Origin: a virus
Virus record (IMG/VR): IMGVR_UViG_3300005748_000166
Coordinates: 1-34,036 of that record
DNA: 34,036 nucleotides
Direction: 5' to 3' (one strand)
Part shown: one piece after another, positions 12,765 to 22,594 of the stretch
How positions within the stretch are numbered: the first letter of the stretch is position 1
Layout of the letters: each line of letters starts with the position of its first letter
The notes under the pieces: model-generated
Databases searched by the model: none
Told to the model about the DNA's origin: nothing
What the model saw: the letters and a program-made list of their open reading frames with translations, nothing else
Program-made: the position numbers and the translations under genes

Positions 12765-15507
12765 AAAGGTAACCAATAAGGACATATTTAGTGGGGATTT
12801 ATTTAATGAAGCCATTGCTAAAGCTGAAAAGCTAAATGATATTTTAAAAGCTGAAATAGACTTAAATAAAGAACTATTAAAGCAGTCAAAAGAAAGGCTA
12901 AAGGTTCTTAAAATTGATGTTGATGGTGTTAAGGAATTAGAGAAAGCCGTATCTGATGTAAATAAGGTAGTCGAGAAAAACAAGAAGTTAGAGGAAGCAT
13001 CAAGAAAAATAAGTGCTGAAACGACTAAAATAAGGCAAGAGAAAGCTAAGGCATTAACTGCAGAAGAAAAAGCATTAGAAAGGCTTGAAAAGGCTCAAAG
13101 TGATGAAGGTAAGAGAATAGCTGAAATAAATCTTCAAATACAAGAGCAGAACAAGCAAAATAAGGAGTTAGCAAAAGAAAAGTTAAAGCTAATAGATACC
13201 TATACTAAAGAAAGTAAGCGTTTGAATGCTTTGCGCAAGGAGTTGAAAAACGTCACTTTAGAACAAGGTAAAGGTAGTAAAGAGGCAAAGCGTCTGCGTA
13301 AGGAAGTTGAGCGATTAGATGCTGAATTGAAAGACGTAGATGCTTCTGCTGGTCAATTTCAAAGAAATGTAGGTAATTATCCTGAATCATTAGGCAAAGG
13401 AACAAAGGCTATTTTAGGAATGGCAGCTGCAGCCGCTGGTCTTTCTGTAAGTTTAGATAGTGTAAAAACTGCTTTAAACTCAACAGATGATGGTGCTGAC
13501 GAATTAGCTGAAGCAGGCGGGTTTTTAGAAGGTGTTTTTACTTCTTTAAGACAAAAGGCAGGACAATTCACAAGTGGATTGATTGACCTTGTTAGAGGTG
13601 GGCAAGGCATAGCGGGTATAGGTCGTGCTTTTGATAAAATTGGCGGTTCTCTTGAAAATGTTGTTGATGATGCTTTAAAATCAGGAGATGCTTTTACTAA
13701 AGCGGCAGCAGATGCAAGGGAATTGGAAAAGGAGTTAGTTCTATTAGACCAAGCTGTACAAGATTTAACAAGTCAAATAAACATTCAGAACCAAATTGCA
13801 GGCGATAGCACAAAATCATTTGATGAAATTGCAGAAGCGGCTAAAAATGCCACAAGGTTAGAGGTTGAAAGGTCTTTAATATTAGTAGATGTTAAGCAGC
13901 GGGAATTAGATATTATAAACGCCAAAATAGCCGCTATTGGAGAAGAGGGAAATACATTAGCGTTACAACAAGAAGCAACACAAAAAAGCATTGAATTAAG
14001 CCAATTACAAAATGAATTAGAATTAGCAAGGTTAGAGAATAACAAGATCATTCAAGAAGTAGAACGTGATAGATTTGAAAGGCAGTTAGACTTTGCTATT
14101 GATGCTTTTGATGCTGAAAAAACAGTAAATGAAAGAATAATTGCAGACCAAAATAAGACTTTAAAGGAAAGGGGGGCTTTATTTTCTGAAACAGTAAGAC
14201 TTGCAAACTCTTCTTACCAAAGCCAAATTGATTTAGTTGAAGATTACACAAAGCAGAAGATAAATTTTGATGAATTAGTAAATGAAAGTGATGAAAAGGT
14301 AATTCGCCAAAAGTTAGAATCGGTTGCTACTGATGATATTGTTTTAGGTAGAATTTTAGAAATAATAAGAGAAAGAAAATTAGCCTTACAAGACTTAGCA
14401 GAAGCAGAAAGAGATTTAATTGAAGAAAGTAAAGAAAATGCAGCAGAAAGGGTTGAGTTCATTAACCAATTAGAACAATCTGAAATAGAAGGAAGAATTG
14501 AAGGTTTAGAACGCGTAAGAGAAGCTTTAATTGCTAATGGGGAAGATACGCAACAGATAAATGAAGAAATATTTGAGTTAAGACGTAGGCAATTAATTGA
14601 CCAAGCGGAGTTTGAGATTAGTTTAGAGGGTAAAACAGCAGAAGAAATTGAACTTATACGCCAAAACTTAGCAAATGAATTAGCAAGACTTGGAGATGAA
14701 GAGCAAGAAAGAGAGTTAGCGAGGTTAGAAGAATTAGAAAAAAAGAGGGAAGAAAGCATAGACAAAGCGATAGCTAATGTAAATAGGCTATTTGAGGTTT
14801 TAGAAATGCTATCTGAAAAGGAGATAGAAGATATAAATGATAAAATAAGTGCTAATGATAAGGCTTTAGAAGTTCAAGAGCGAAGAGCAGAGCAAGGTTT
14901 AGATAATGAATTAGCATTTAGACAACAAAGACGTGCTGAATTAGAGAGAGAGCAAGAAGAAGCGCAGAAAAAAGCAGAAAGAAGAGCAAAGATATTAGCC
15001 TACTTCAATTTAGTTGCGGAATATGCTAAGGAGAATCCAAACACAGCACCAGTAAAAGCATTTGCACAAGCAGCGATAGCAGAAGCCATTGCAGGGTCAT
15101 TTATCGAAGGAACAAAAGACACAGTAGAGGGAGATTTAGGCGGTGGAGCGAAGTTTACTAATACTGGTGTAGATGATTACTTAGGGCAAACGAAAAGCGG
15201 TAAACTATTCAAATTTGATGGTGCCGAAAAGATATTTAACCCTGAACAATCTAGGTTAATAGGAAACTTAGATAACGATACAGTTGCACAATTAGCATTT
15301 AGACACCGACAAGGCAAAACAAACACCACAGTAGTGCCAGTATTCAATGATAATAACATTGTGGCTAAACTAAACGATGTAGAGAAGAAGTTGGAAAATA
15401 TAGGCTTTCACGTTAGTTGGGATGAACAAGGCAGGGTAGTTGAAAAGACGGTACATAATGGAATGAAAAAGACGATTAAGCACTTAAATACTCGCCCAAG
15501 AATATGA
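12757..15507 (+). CDS. Tail tape measure protein (916 aa)
   Basis: The tape measure sets tail length and is often ejected ahead of the DNA. Residues about 1-205 are a nearly continuous coiled coil (KLNDILKAEIDLNKELLKQS). A short hydrophobic stretch AILGMAAAAAGLSVSLDSV (about 219-237) follows, then another long Glu/Lys/Leu coiled coil (about 330-745), and a globular C-terminus with GAKFTNTGVDDYLGQTK. The size suggests a tail of roughly 130-140 nm by the usual 1.5 Angstrom per residue rule. It overlaps both neighbours (8 and 4 nt). Confidence 0.93.
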   Translation: MAKKVTNKDIFSGDLFNEAIAKAEKLNDILKAEIDLNKELLKQSKERLKVLKIDVDGVKELEKAVSDVNKVVEKNKKLEEASRKISAETTKIRQEKAKALTAEEKALERLEKAQSDEGKRIAEINLQIQEQNKQNKELAKEKLKLIDTYTKESKRLNALRKELKNVTLEQGKGSKEAKRLRKEVERLDAELKDVDASAGQFQRNVGNYPESLGKGTKAILGMAAAAAGLSVSLDSVKTALNSTDDGADELAEAGGFLEGVFTSLRQKAGQFTSGLIDLVRGGQGIAGIGRAFDKIGGSLENVVDDALKSGDAFTKAAADARELEKELVLLDQAVQDLTSQINIQNQIAGDSTKSFDEIAEAAKNATRLEVERSLILVDVKQRELDIINAKIAAIGEEGNTLALQQEATQKSIELSQLQNELELARLENNKIIQEVERDRFERQLDFAIDAFDAEKTVNERIIADQNKTLKERGALFSETVRLANSSYQSQIDLVEDYTKQKINFDELVNESDEKVIRQKLESVATDDIVLGRILEIIRERKLALQDLAEAERDLIEESKENAAERVEFINQLEQSEIEGRIEGLERVREALIANGEDTQQINEEIFELRRRQLIDQAEFEISLEGKTAEEIELIRQNLANELARLGDEEQERELARLEELEKKREESIDKAIANVNRLFEVLEMLSEKEIEDINDKISANDKALEVQERRAEQGLDNELAFRQQRRAELEREQEEAQKKAERRAKILAYFNLVAEYAKENPNTAPVKAFAQAAIAEAIAGSFIEGTKDTVEGDLGGGAKFTNTGVDDYLGQTKSGKLFKFDGAEKIFNPEQSRLIGNLDNDTVAQLAFRHRQGKTNTTVVPVFNDNNIVAKLNDVEKKLENIGFHVSWDEQGRVVEKTVHNGMKKTIKHLNTRPRI

Positions 15508-17351
15508 TTAACGAGCAACATAATATAGATGGCCAAGATGTATTCCCACCAGTAAATGCTGATGATATTACTATTGAGTTAAAGTTTGATGATGACCAAC
15601 TAAATAGTGAGGGTCGAAGTGAAACAGTTAGCGTTACTGAATTTGATTGGAGGAAAGGCGAAGCGGCTATACTCAAAGCTATAAAAGATAGCGGTACAAC
15701 GGGCGGTGCTGGTGTATTTAGAGGTATTCCTCACATTCTTACTATTTCAGATGGGGTTAACAACAAGGTGTTTAATCTTCAAATAAACCTTAAAACGGCA
15801 ACTTTTGGCGATAACCAAGTATTGGCAGAAAGCAGACCAAAACAAGGGGGAGATTGGCTTAATGATGTTGCCGATGGAATAACATTTGAAAGGCTTTATG
15901 CAGAAGGTAAAATAACCAAATCGGATTTTGTGTTTATCCCTTATATCAAATCTGATATTCCTGATTATCGTGAAGCGTTCATGGTAACATTGGCATTTGC
16001 TTTGATTGCTATTGAGTTGAATAATGTAATAACGCAAGTAACTGCAAAGGGTACTGAATCTGCTTCATTCATTGATTCTTTAGGTGGTATTATCAATCTA
16101 ATTGCGCTAATTGTTTACATCATATTGCTTATTGTAATACTGATAGACTTAATATTAGATATTGCTGATTTGATTATTCAGAAAGTGAAGTACATACCTG
16201 GAATGTATGTAAACGACTTAATGCGAATTGCATGCAATGAATTAGGGATAACTTATGAAAGCCCTTTATTATCTTCTAACGAGGGGCAAAGAATGGTAAT
16301 CATTCCTGAAAGTCTTAACCCTGCAAGGAATATTGAGGACAATAGAATATTAGGTGCTTTTTCAAGCCAGGAAAGTGATGCAACAGGGTTTTATAGACAA
16401 ACATTTGGTCAGTTATTACGCGATCTAAAAGAAACATTTGCGCTAAGAATACTACCAAGTGAGGGGAAAATAAAATTGTTACCTATTAATTACATTCCCG
16501 ACACGGCTACATTTCAACTTCCTGATGTTGACCAACAAGACATCACAACCAATGCAAGTGAGTTGTTTAGCCAATTCAATTATACATTTCAGTATGATAA
16601 CAATGAATTAAACACCATTCGCCCGTGGATAGGTAATAACGTAGATGTAACGATAACACACCCATCACTTCCAAAAGATGATACCAATTTATTCAAATTA
16701 GGTAAGTTGGTTAATAGTCCATTTGCAAGAGGAAAGATAAAAGAAGATTTAACGCAAATAGAAAAGTTAGTTGATTTCCTATTCGGAACAGTAGAAGCCT
16801 TATTTACAGGCGTAACAGTAGGAACTAACATAGTTGTAGATAGTGTAAACTTCATTATTAGAACTATAAACAAGACATTAAGCCCAATTTTTAGATTGTT
16901 AGGTTTAAAGGATGGTATTCCAACAGTTCCAAGAGTAAAAGCCTTAGATATAAGCGGTATAATCGACAACAGAATAGGAATGTTGTTGCTTGAAAAGGAC
17001 ACTATAAGCGTTCAAAAGCTGATACTTATTGACCAAGCGAGTAACGAAAAGAACACTAAAGTATCACAAGACAACCAAACCTTTATCAATGCTAAGTACA
17101 TTTATGAGAATTTCTACAAGCAGACTAACCAACAATTTCATATTAAGGAGTTAACCAATATTGAAATGAATATGAGTGACGTTCTGAATGTTGCAAATGA
17201 AGGTGCGGTTAAGTTAGCAAGTGGAGAGGTTGTAAAAGTAGTATCTTGTAAATGGCAAAGAAGCACGCAATTAGCTACCTTTGTAATAGCAGAGCCAAGA
17301 GATTATATCAATAACTTAGTTGAACAAATAACTGAACCTGATGGACGATAA
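15504..17351 (+). CDS. Distal tail protein with internal membrane segment (615 aa)
   Basis: The gene directly after the tape measure usually encodes a distal tail or baseplate hub protein. The N-terminal 140 residues are beta-rich with a FDWRKGEAAILKAI start. Residues about 195-218 are very hydrophobic (IINLIALIVYIILLIVILI) and a weaker stretch lies at 159-172. The rest is mixed alpha/beta with IRPWIGNNVDVTITHPSLP and a second amphipathic stretch near 430-460. A transmembrane-like segment in a tail protein suggests that it touches or enters the host envelope during DNA ejection; that is inference. Confidence 0.7.
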   Translation: MINEQHNIDGQDVFPPVNADDITIELKFDDDQLNSEGRSETVSVTEFDWRKGEAAILKAIKDSGTTGGAGVFRGIPHILTISDGVNNKVFNLQINLKTATFGDNQVLAESRPKQGGDWLNDVADGITFERLYAEGKITKSDFVFIPYIKSDIPDYREAFMVTLAFALIAIELNNVITQVTAKGTESASFIDSLGGIINLIALIVYIILLIVILIDLILDIADLIIQKVKYIPGMYVNDLMRIACNELGITYESPLLSSNEGQRMVIIPESLNPARNIEDNRILGAFSSQESDATGFYRQTFGQLLRDLKETFALRILPSEGKIKLLPINYIPDTATFQLPDVDQQDITTNASELFSQFNYTFQYDNNELNTIRPWIGNNVDVTITHPSLPKDDTNLFKLGKLVNSPFARGKIKEDLTQIEKLVDFLFGTVEALFTGVTVGTNIVVDSVNFIIRTINKTLSPIFRLLGLKDGIPTVPRVKALDISGIIDNRIGMLLLEKDTISVQKLILIDQASNEKNTKVSQDNQTFINAKYIYENFYKQTNQQFHIKELTNIEMNMSDVLNVANEGAVKLASGEVVKVVSCKWQRSTQLATFVIAEPRDYINNLVEQITEPDGR

Positions 17352-17592
17352 GGAAATACGAAATGCAGTAAAAGGTATTATGCAAGGCGTTGACTATTTG
17401 GGCGAGCGTTTGCAGTCAGAATTAAAGAAGGCAAATGAAATGGCTGGCAATGATGATTTAACTTCTGAAGAAAAGAAAAAGGTTGAAGAAACATTTGGCA
17501 ATTCTCCATTTATGCAGCAAGTAAAATATGCTCAAAAAAAGAGAGATGAAGCAGCTGAACATATAAACAAGACTTTCGGGAAATGGCAATAA
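17341..17592 (+). CDS. Small helical tail-region protein (83 aa)
   Basis: A small charged helical protein (QGVDYLGERLQSELKKANEM and QQVKYAQKKRDEAAEHINKT) overlapping the upstream gene by 11 nt and the downstream one by 10 nt. No motif is recognised. It lies among tail genes, so a minor tail or assembly role is likely by context only. Confidence 0.7.
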   Translation: MDDKEIRNAVKGIMQGVDYLGERLQSELKKANEMAGNDDLTSEEKKKVEETFGNSPFMQQVKYAQKKRDEAAEHINKTFGKWQ

Positions 17593-20500
17593 TATTAACA
17601 AGGCAACCACAGTTTACAAGGGATAATATCAGCGGTAATGTTGATTATTTGAATGGATCTTTCTTTACCAAATATGTAGTAAACATTGAATTTAGGGTTG
17701 AAACATTTGTAAAGCCAACGCCTGACAATGTATTCACATTTGGAGATAATGCCTACCAAACAGATGACTTCATAAGCAATTCAATAGGTGGATTTGCTGA
17801 ATTTAATGTTGGGGATGAAATAGAAATAGACGGTTGTACTGGTGTTACTGATGGTAATTACATAATAGTAGAAAAACCAAGCGATAACACAGTAAGGGTA
17901 ACAGATGATTTAGGCGGCGCGGTAAACTTTGGCTTCAATGTACTTGTTGAGGATGGTATTATTAGGTCGTTAGTTGAGCCTTTAGCCATACGTTATGACT
18001 TTGGTTTAATTGAAAACGATGCACCATTCAACTTTAAGTCATTAGTTGATGGTCAAGAGCAGTATTACGATTACACACACCCCACTCAAATACCTACTTC
18101 ATTCCAAGACATGACGCCAAATGGTAAGTTGTCATGGCAAGTAGGGTTAAGCGATGGAGCGCAAGTAAAGAGGGTAAGTAGTGATGCAACTACTGGAAAT
18201 TATGTATTTCAAGTTGAGCACACCTTTTTTATTGTTCCTTTCTTCTTACCTAACCAACTATTAAAACTTAGAAAATCGACTCCTGAACCGCCTAACTATT
18301 ACGATTTAGAGAAATGTTTAAAGCAAGTATTTAGATTAAGGAGTTTTGCCACGGCAAGTGAACCAAATGTATTTCAAGAATTAGAAGTAACAGATAAACT
18401 TGGCGATACTGGTTGGGCAGAAGAAATAAGAAACGGCAAGCAGCCCGAATATTCTTTAGCTTCTATTAGTTATGATACAAATAGCATAGGACAATTAATT
18501 GTTGGAGATGCTAATGATATTACAATTGAAATTGATGAATTAAATGGTGTTGCTGGTGCTTATGTTACTTTGAACTTTATAGCGCTTCCTGAACAAGATG
18601 AAGATTATAGGGATATTAACTTTTACATGTATCAAAACTATGTTTTTGATCGTGCTGAAATAACAGTAGGAGGTGCAACAGTACAGGGAGAAACACAAGG
18701 TACAGGATGGCAAGTTTTAACCGATTGTAGCGCAACAACTGCAGCAAATGTAACAACCATAAGCGCAACTATTGATTTTGGTGCTGATGCTATCACTAAG
18801 CTTGGAACGTTAAGCGATAAGCGTTATTTGATAGTTGCTGAAGTAATGGGTGCAACTCAAACTGCAGGAGATGATAATATGACGCCTGTAATTTGCGATG
18901 TTAACCAAACGGGAATAGAAATAGCAGATGCGACTATTGATGTAACAACTAATTTCTTGCCCCATAATGTTAATTCATATACAACGGGAGGAAGCCAAGA
19001 CATTATTTTAAGCAGGGATGAAGTTGTTGGCGATACTATTTTAAAAGTAGATAAGACGTTATTTACATCATGCTTATTAGATGAAGTAACTATTCAGTTG
19101 ATAGCAAAAGATGCTGATGAAGTAGCGGTATTATCTGAAAGGATAATAGACATAAGCGGCAACCAAGAAATAAACGGGGCAAGATTTGTTGACTTGTTAG
19201 AGCCGTTAGCGTACAATGTACTTCCAACAGAAATACGCAAGAATGTTCAAATGATAAGGCGTACTGATTTAGACGATAGCACTTATAATGTTTATCAAAT
19301 TTCATTCCCTTTCATGTTTAGATGGGAATATTGGAAGCAGTTAGTGTTAGCGCAGTTGCCTACTGATTTCTTAGATACTTCACAAGACTTTAACGGGTAT
19401 AACCATGAGTGGGATAGGCTTGGAGATTTCAGCGGATGGGGGATTTATTATAGGCTTGTAACCAAATTAACTTGTGACGGCAAGCAAGGTACAATAACCA
19501 CAGATAAGGAAATTACACATTATACCTATGATGAAAATACTGATTGGACGTTAAAGGAAATTAAACTTTTTGATGATACTACTGAACTAACTTATTCAGG
19601 TCAATACTACATTAAAGATGGCATAAACACTAAAGTAGTTGCAACCTTTGAGAACGCTAATAGTATTGATTTTAGCGAATATTACATGGAGTTTATTCTC
19701 TCTCCAAAGGAAATAGGCGACCAATTCAGCATAACAACGTTTAGTAGTGTTTACGATAGAAGCAGTATTTCACAATTTACAAGTAATGATGATACTGGAA
19801 AGATATTAATTGAGCAAGTCGATGCTACCACAATTAAAGGAACTGCTTATATTGATGATACTAAGTTCAACAAGAATTATGGGGAATACACAATATCAGC
19901 AAGGGTAAAGAGCAAGATTACACCGATACCATTTGTAAGTACTTGGAATACTGAAAACCTAAGTACTGGTTCAAGCGCAACAAGCCAAGTAAAACTACCT
20001 TTGTTGAGTAGTGGAACTTATGACTTTGAGGTTGATTGGGGTGATGGTAATACCGATACGATTACTGTATGGAATCAAAGCGAGGTAACACATACTTATT
20101 CAAGCACGGGGGATTATACTATTACTATTTTAGGTCAATGTCATGGGTGGAATTTCCAAAATGCAGGAGATAGAAATAAGATAACTACTATAACTCAATG
20201 GGGTAATGGGTTGCGCTTTGGTAGTGCTACTGATGTGTTTGAGGATTGCGAATATTTAACTCATGTAATTGCAGAAGATTATCCTGATTTGTCGGATACA
20301 ATTAGTTTAAAGTCTTACTTCCAGGGCTGCGATAGATTAGAGGTATTAATAGCTAATAATTGGCAAGTTGGACATATTATATCATTAAGGGAGTTCTTAG
20401 CGACTGATGCTGTTAGCGTATTAACAAGGCTTGAGTGGAAGGGTTGGGATACTTCAAGTGTTATTAATAGATTTAGAATGTTGTATAATGTATTAATACT

Positions 20501-21041
20501 CCCATCTGTGGACATTCGCGATCATGACTATTCAAAAACAAGTGATTTAGAGAGGGCTTTTTACAGAACACTACCAACTGGCGATTTAAAAGGTATAGCC
20601 GACATAAATATATCAAGCTTAACTAAAGCTGCTCAAATGTTAAATTTCACAACATTAGATACTTCAACATTCAGCAATTTGTATTTTAAATGGTCAAGCC
20701 AAGCGCCAAATATTCAAAGTAATGTACCTTTTGATGGCGGTGGAAGTAAGTACTTTGCTGATGAAGTAGATAGCGGTACTGCAAGTGGTACAAATCCAAA
20801 TGAGTTGATTGATGGCAGTAAAGACTTTACAAATACTGTAACTATTGGAGATGTAGTATTTAATGATACTAACAACACTTATGCAAGAGTAACGAATGTA
20901 ACCGCTACTGTTTTAACCTTAGATATTGATATAATGACAAGTGGCGAAGATTACTCTATACAGTCAAGTAACGCGGCTAAAGGAAAGGCTAAATTGATAA
21001 TTGATTACAGTTGGACAATAGATGACGGAGGTTATGAATAG
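17583..21041 (+). CDS. Large tail/fibre protein with PKD and BspA-like domains (1152 aa)
   Basis: This is the largest gene. Residues about 1-260 are beta-rich tail-type sequence (GDEIEIDGCTGVTDGNYIIV, likely an adhesin/OB-like module). From about 780 a PKD-like domain appears (YDFEVDWGDGNTDTITVW, then THTYSSTGDYTITI). It leads into repeats such as GDRNKITTITQWG, SLKSYFQGCDRLEVL and TFSNLYFKWSS, which look like the DUF285/BspA-type leucine-rich repeats of secreted proteins in Bacteroidetes. These domains bind surfaces or glycans in bacteria. The protein probably sits at the tail tip and helps host binding. Confidence 0.8.
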   Translation: MAIILTRQPQFTRDNISGNVDYLNGSFFTKYVVNIEFRVETFVKPTPDNVFTFGDNAYQTDDFISNSIGGFAEFNVGDEIEIDGCTGVTDGNYIIVEKPSDNTVRVTDDLGGAVNFGFNVLVEDGIIRSLVEPLAIRYDFGLIENDAPFNFKSLVDGQEQYYDYTHPTQIPTSFQDMTPNGKLSWQVGLSDGAQVKRVSSDATTGNYVFQVEHTFFIVPFFLPNQLLKLRKSTPEPPNYYDLEKCLKQVFRLRSFATASEPNVFQELEVTDKLGDTGWAEEIRNGKQPEYSLASISYDTNSIGQLIVGDANDITIEIDELNGVAGAYVTLNFIALPEQDEDYRDINFYMYQNYVFDRAEITVGGATVQGETQGTGWQVLTDCSATTAANVTTISATIDFGADAITKLGTLSDKRYLIVAEVMGATQTAGDDNMTPVICDVNQTGIEIADATIDVTTNFLPHNVNSYTTGGSQDIILSRDEVVGDTILKVDKTLFTSCLLDEVTIQLIAKDADEVAVLSERIIDISGNQEINGARFVDLLEPLAYNVLPTEIRKNVQMIRRTDLDDSTYNVYQISFPFMFRWEYWKQLVLAQLPTDFLDTSQDFNGYNHEWDRLGDFSGWGIYYRLVTKLTCDGKQGTITTDKEITHYTYDENTDWTLKEIKLFDDTTELTYSGQYYIKDGINTKVVATFENANSIDFSEYYMEFILSPKEIGDQFSITTFSSVYDRSSISQFTSNDDTGKILIEQVDATTIKGTAYIDDTKFNKNYGEYTISARVKSKITPIPFVSTWNTENLSTGSSATSQVKLPLLSSGTYDFEVDWGDGNTDTITVWNQSEVTHTYSSTGDYTITILGQCHGWNFQNAGDRNKITTITQWGNGLRFGSATDVFEDCEYLTHVIAEDYPDLSDTISLKSYFQGCDRLEVLIANNWQVGHIISLREFLATDAVSVLTRLEWKGWDTSSVINRFRMLYNVLILPSVDIRDHDYSKTSDLERAFYRTLPTGDLKGIADINISSLTKAAQMLNFTTLDTSTFSNLYFKWSSQAPNIQSNVPFDGGGSKYFADEVDSGTASGTNPNELIDGSKDFTNTVTIGDVVFNDTNNTYARVTNVTATVLTLDIDIMTSGEDYSIQSSNAAKGKAKLIIDYSWTIDDGGYE

Positions 21042-21234
21042 TTTTGGATTAAAAGCAGAAGAGCAGATATTGTACTACATCGTTTTTAAAAAAGATGGTG
21101 TAATACATAGGGGAACTTTAAACATTGGTAAGGTACATTCATGCACTTACGAATCTTCGCAGCCGCCTCCTGAAGTGTTTACAGATGAGCAAGAGTATTT
21201 GGATAGGCTAACCGAATTAAATATTGAACTATGA
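21034..21234 (+). CDS. Hypothetical protein in tail region (66 aa)
   Basis: Short acidic protein, start chosen at the ATG that overlaps the upstream stop in the recurring 8-nt ATGAATAG junction; an in-frame ATG at 21022 would add four residues. It has a compact beta pattern (QILYYIVFKKDGVIHRGTLN) and a proline pair. It overlaps the next gene by 4 nt. Function unknown; possibly a tail accessory protein. Confidence 0.7.
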   Translation: MNSFGLKAEEQILYYIVFKKDGVIHRGTLNIGKVHSCTYESSQPPPEVFTDEQEYLDRLTELNIEL

Positions 21235-22130
21235 GTTGGGGCGAGGTAACTAAAATAGATGTGTTATTCATTAAGGACTTCTTAGGAAATCCTACACCAC
21301 CTGATTTGGGGGGTAATAACTTCAATGTATGTTGTTCTACTATTTGCGCTTTGGCAGATACAAGCGATTCAGACCCATTGAAGAATGATTACTATGCTTT
21401 TGCCGAGTTCTTTCCAGTAACTTTTAATGTAGTAATGACATTACAGAAGTTGGTAAGTGGAACGTGGACAGACCAAGCAACTTTGGTAGATGATACTTAC
21501 GGCACATTGCACGATTTTAACCCAAGAAACAACGTTAAATGCCACGCTTATACAATAGAATGGAGAGAGGTGTTAGATGCTTTTGATAGTGGTAAGTATA
21601 GAGTGAACTTTGACTATGGTGCAGCAGCTATAAATAGCTTTGAATTTTGCTTAGATTACTATTCTACTGATTTAGCCGATGGAACAGTTAGAGCAACTTA
21701 TACAAGAAATTCGGTAATTGGTTCTGTATTGCAGAACGTAACGAGGGATTTTGTAGGTACTAATTTGGCAAGTCAATTTAGGTTTTGCGATGCCATATTT
21801 GGAGGAAGAAAATCTACTATTGAAACAGAAAGCCATAGGTTGAATGGAGGTAAGGAAAGAACGTATTTAAAGCGATTTAAAGAGGAATACTCTTTAACAG
21901 TTAGGAACTTACATTATCAATTCCATCCTATATTGTTGTATGATATAATGCAAGCAGATGACATTAGTTTTACTGACTACAATAGCATAAATACAACAGG
22001 TACTTATGTAGATGTAGAAGTTGAGGTAAATGGAAACTTTGAGCCAAATTATAGAAGCGGAAACAATGAAAGCAGTATAGAGATTGCCTTTGTAGATAAG
22101 TGGGACAACAGACGTAAAATGTATAGTTAA
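21231..22130 (+). CDS. Minor tail protein candidate (299 aa)
   Basis: The protein is beta-rich throughout, with a cysteine-rich start (NNFNVCCSTICALAD) and a basic middle (RLNGGKERTYLKRFKEEYSL). It sits between the large tail protein and the endolysin and overlaps both neighbours (4 and 1 nt), which argues for a tail component. No named family is recognised. Confidence 0.65.
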   Translation: MSWGEVTKIDVLFIKDFLGNPTPPDLGGNNFNVCCSTICALADTSDSDPLKNDYYAFAEFFPVTFNVVMTLQKLVSGTWTDQATLVDDTYGTLHDFNPRNNVKCHAYTIEWREVLDAFDSGKYRVNFDYGAAAINSFEFCLDYYSTDLADGTVRATYTRNSVIGSVLQNVTRDFVGTNLASQFRFCDAIFGGRKSTIETESHRLNGGKERTYLKRFKEEYSLTVRNLHYQFHPILLYDIMQADDISFTDYNSINTTGTYVDVEVEVNGNFEPNYRSGNNESSIEIAFVDKWDNRRKMYS

Positions 22131-22594
22131 TGAGAAATATAAGTAAACATATTACATACAAAGAAGCTACTAAAAGCCGAACTGCTGAAGCAAAAGGGAT
22201 AAGTAATGAGCCAAGTTCAGAAGAATTGAAAGCTATGGAGAACATTGCTGAAAATATATTTGAGCCATTAAGAGCAGCGTTAGGCGGTAATCCTTTAGCA
22301 ATAACATCTTTTTATAGAGGAAAGGAATTAAACAAAGTAATAGGTGGTAGTAGCAGAAGCCAACATTGTAAAGGCGAAGCTATGGATATTGATGCTGATG
22401 TTTACAATAAGGTAACTAACAAACAAGTGTTTGAATACATACGTGCTAATTTAGAATTTGACCAACTTATTTGGGAGTTTGGTAATGATTCAAACCCAAG
22501 TTGGGTTCATGTTTCTTTGAAGAATAAAAACAATAGAGGCATGGTATTACGTGCCGCAAGAACTAACGGTAAAACAAATTACACTTTGATTTAA
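22130..22594 (+). CDS. M15 peptidase endolysin
   Basis: This is a zinc peptidase of the D-Ala-D-Ala carboxypeptidase type (Peptidase_M15_3) that cuts peptidoglycan cross-bridges. The zinc and active-site pattern is visible: SRSQHCKGEAMDID supplies H79 and D86, and WVHVS supplies H127. The helix before it (NIAENIFEPLRAALGG) and the stretch ITSFYRGKELNKVIGGS are also characteristic. At 154 aa it is a single-domain enzyme with no signal peptide, so it would need a holin to reach the wall. It lies between two tail genes, so it may also be a virion-associated lysin. Confidence 0.92.
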   Translation: MRNISKHITYKEATKSRTAEAKGISNEPSSEELKAMENIAENIFEPLRAALGGNPLAITSFYRGKELNKVIGGSSRSQHCKGEAMDIDADVYNKVTNKQVFEYIRANLEFDQLIWEFGNDSNPSWVHVSLKNKNNRGMVLRAARTNGKTNYTLI

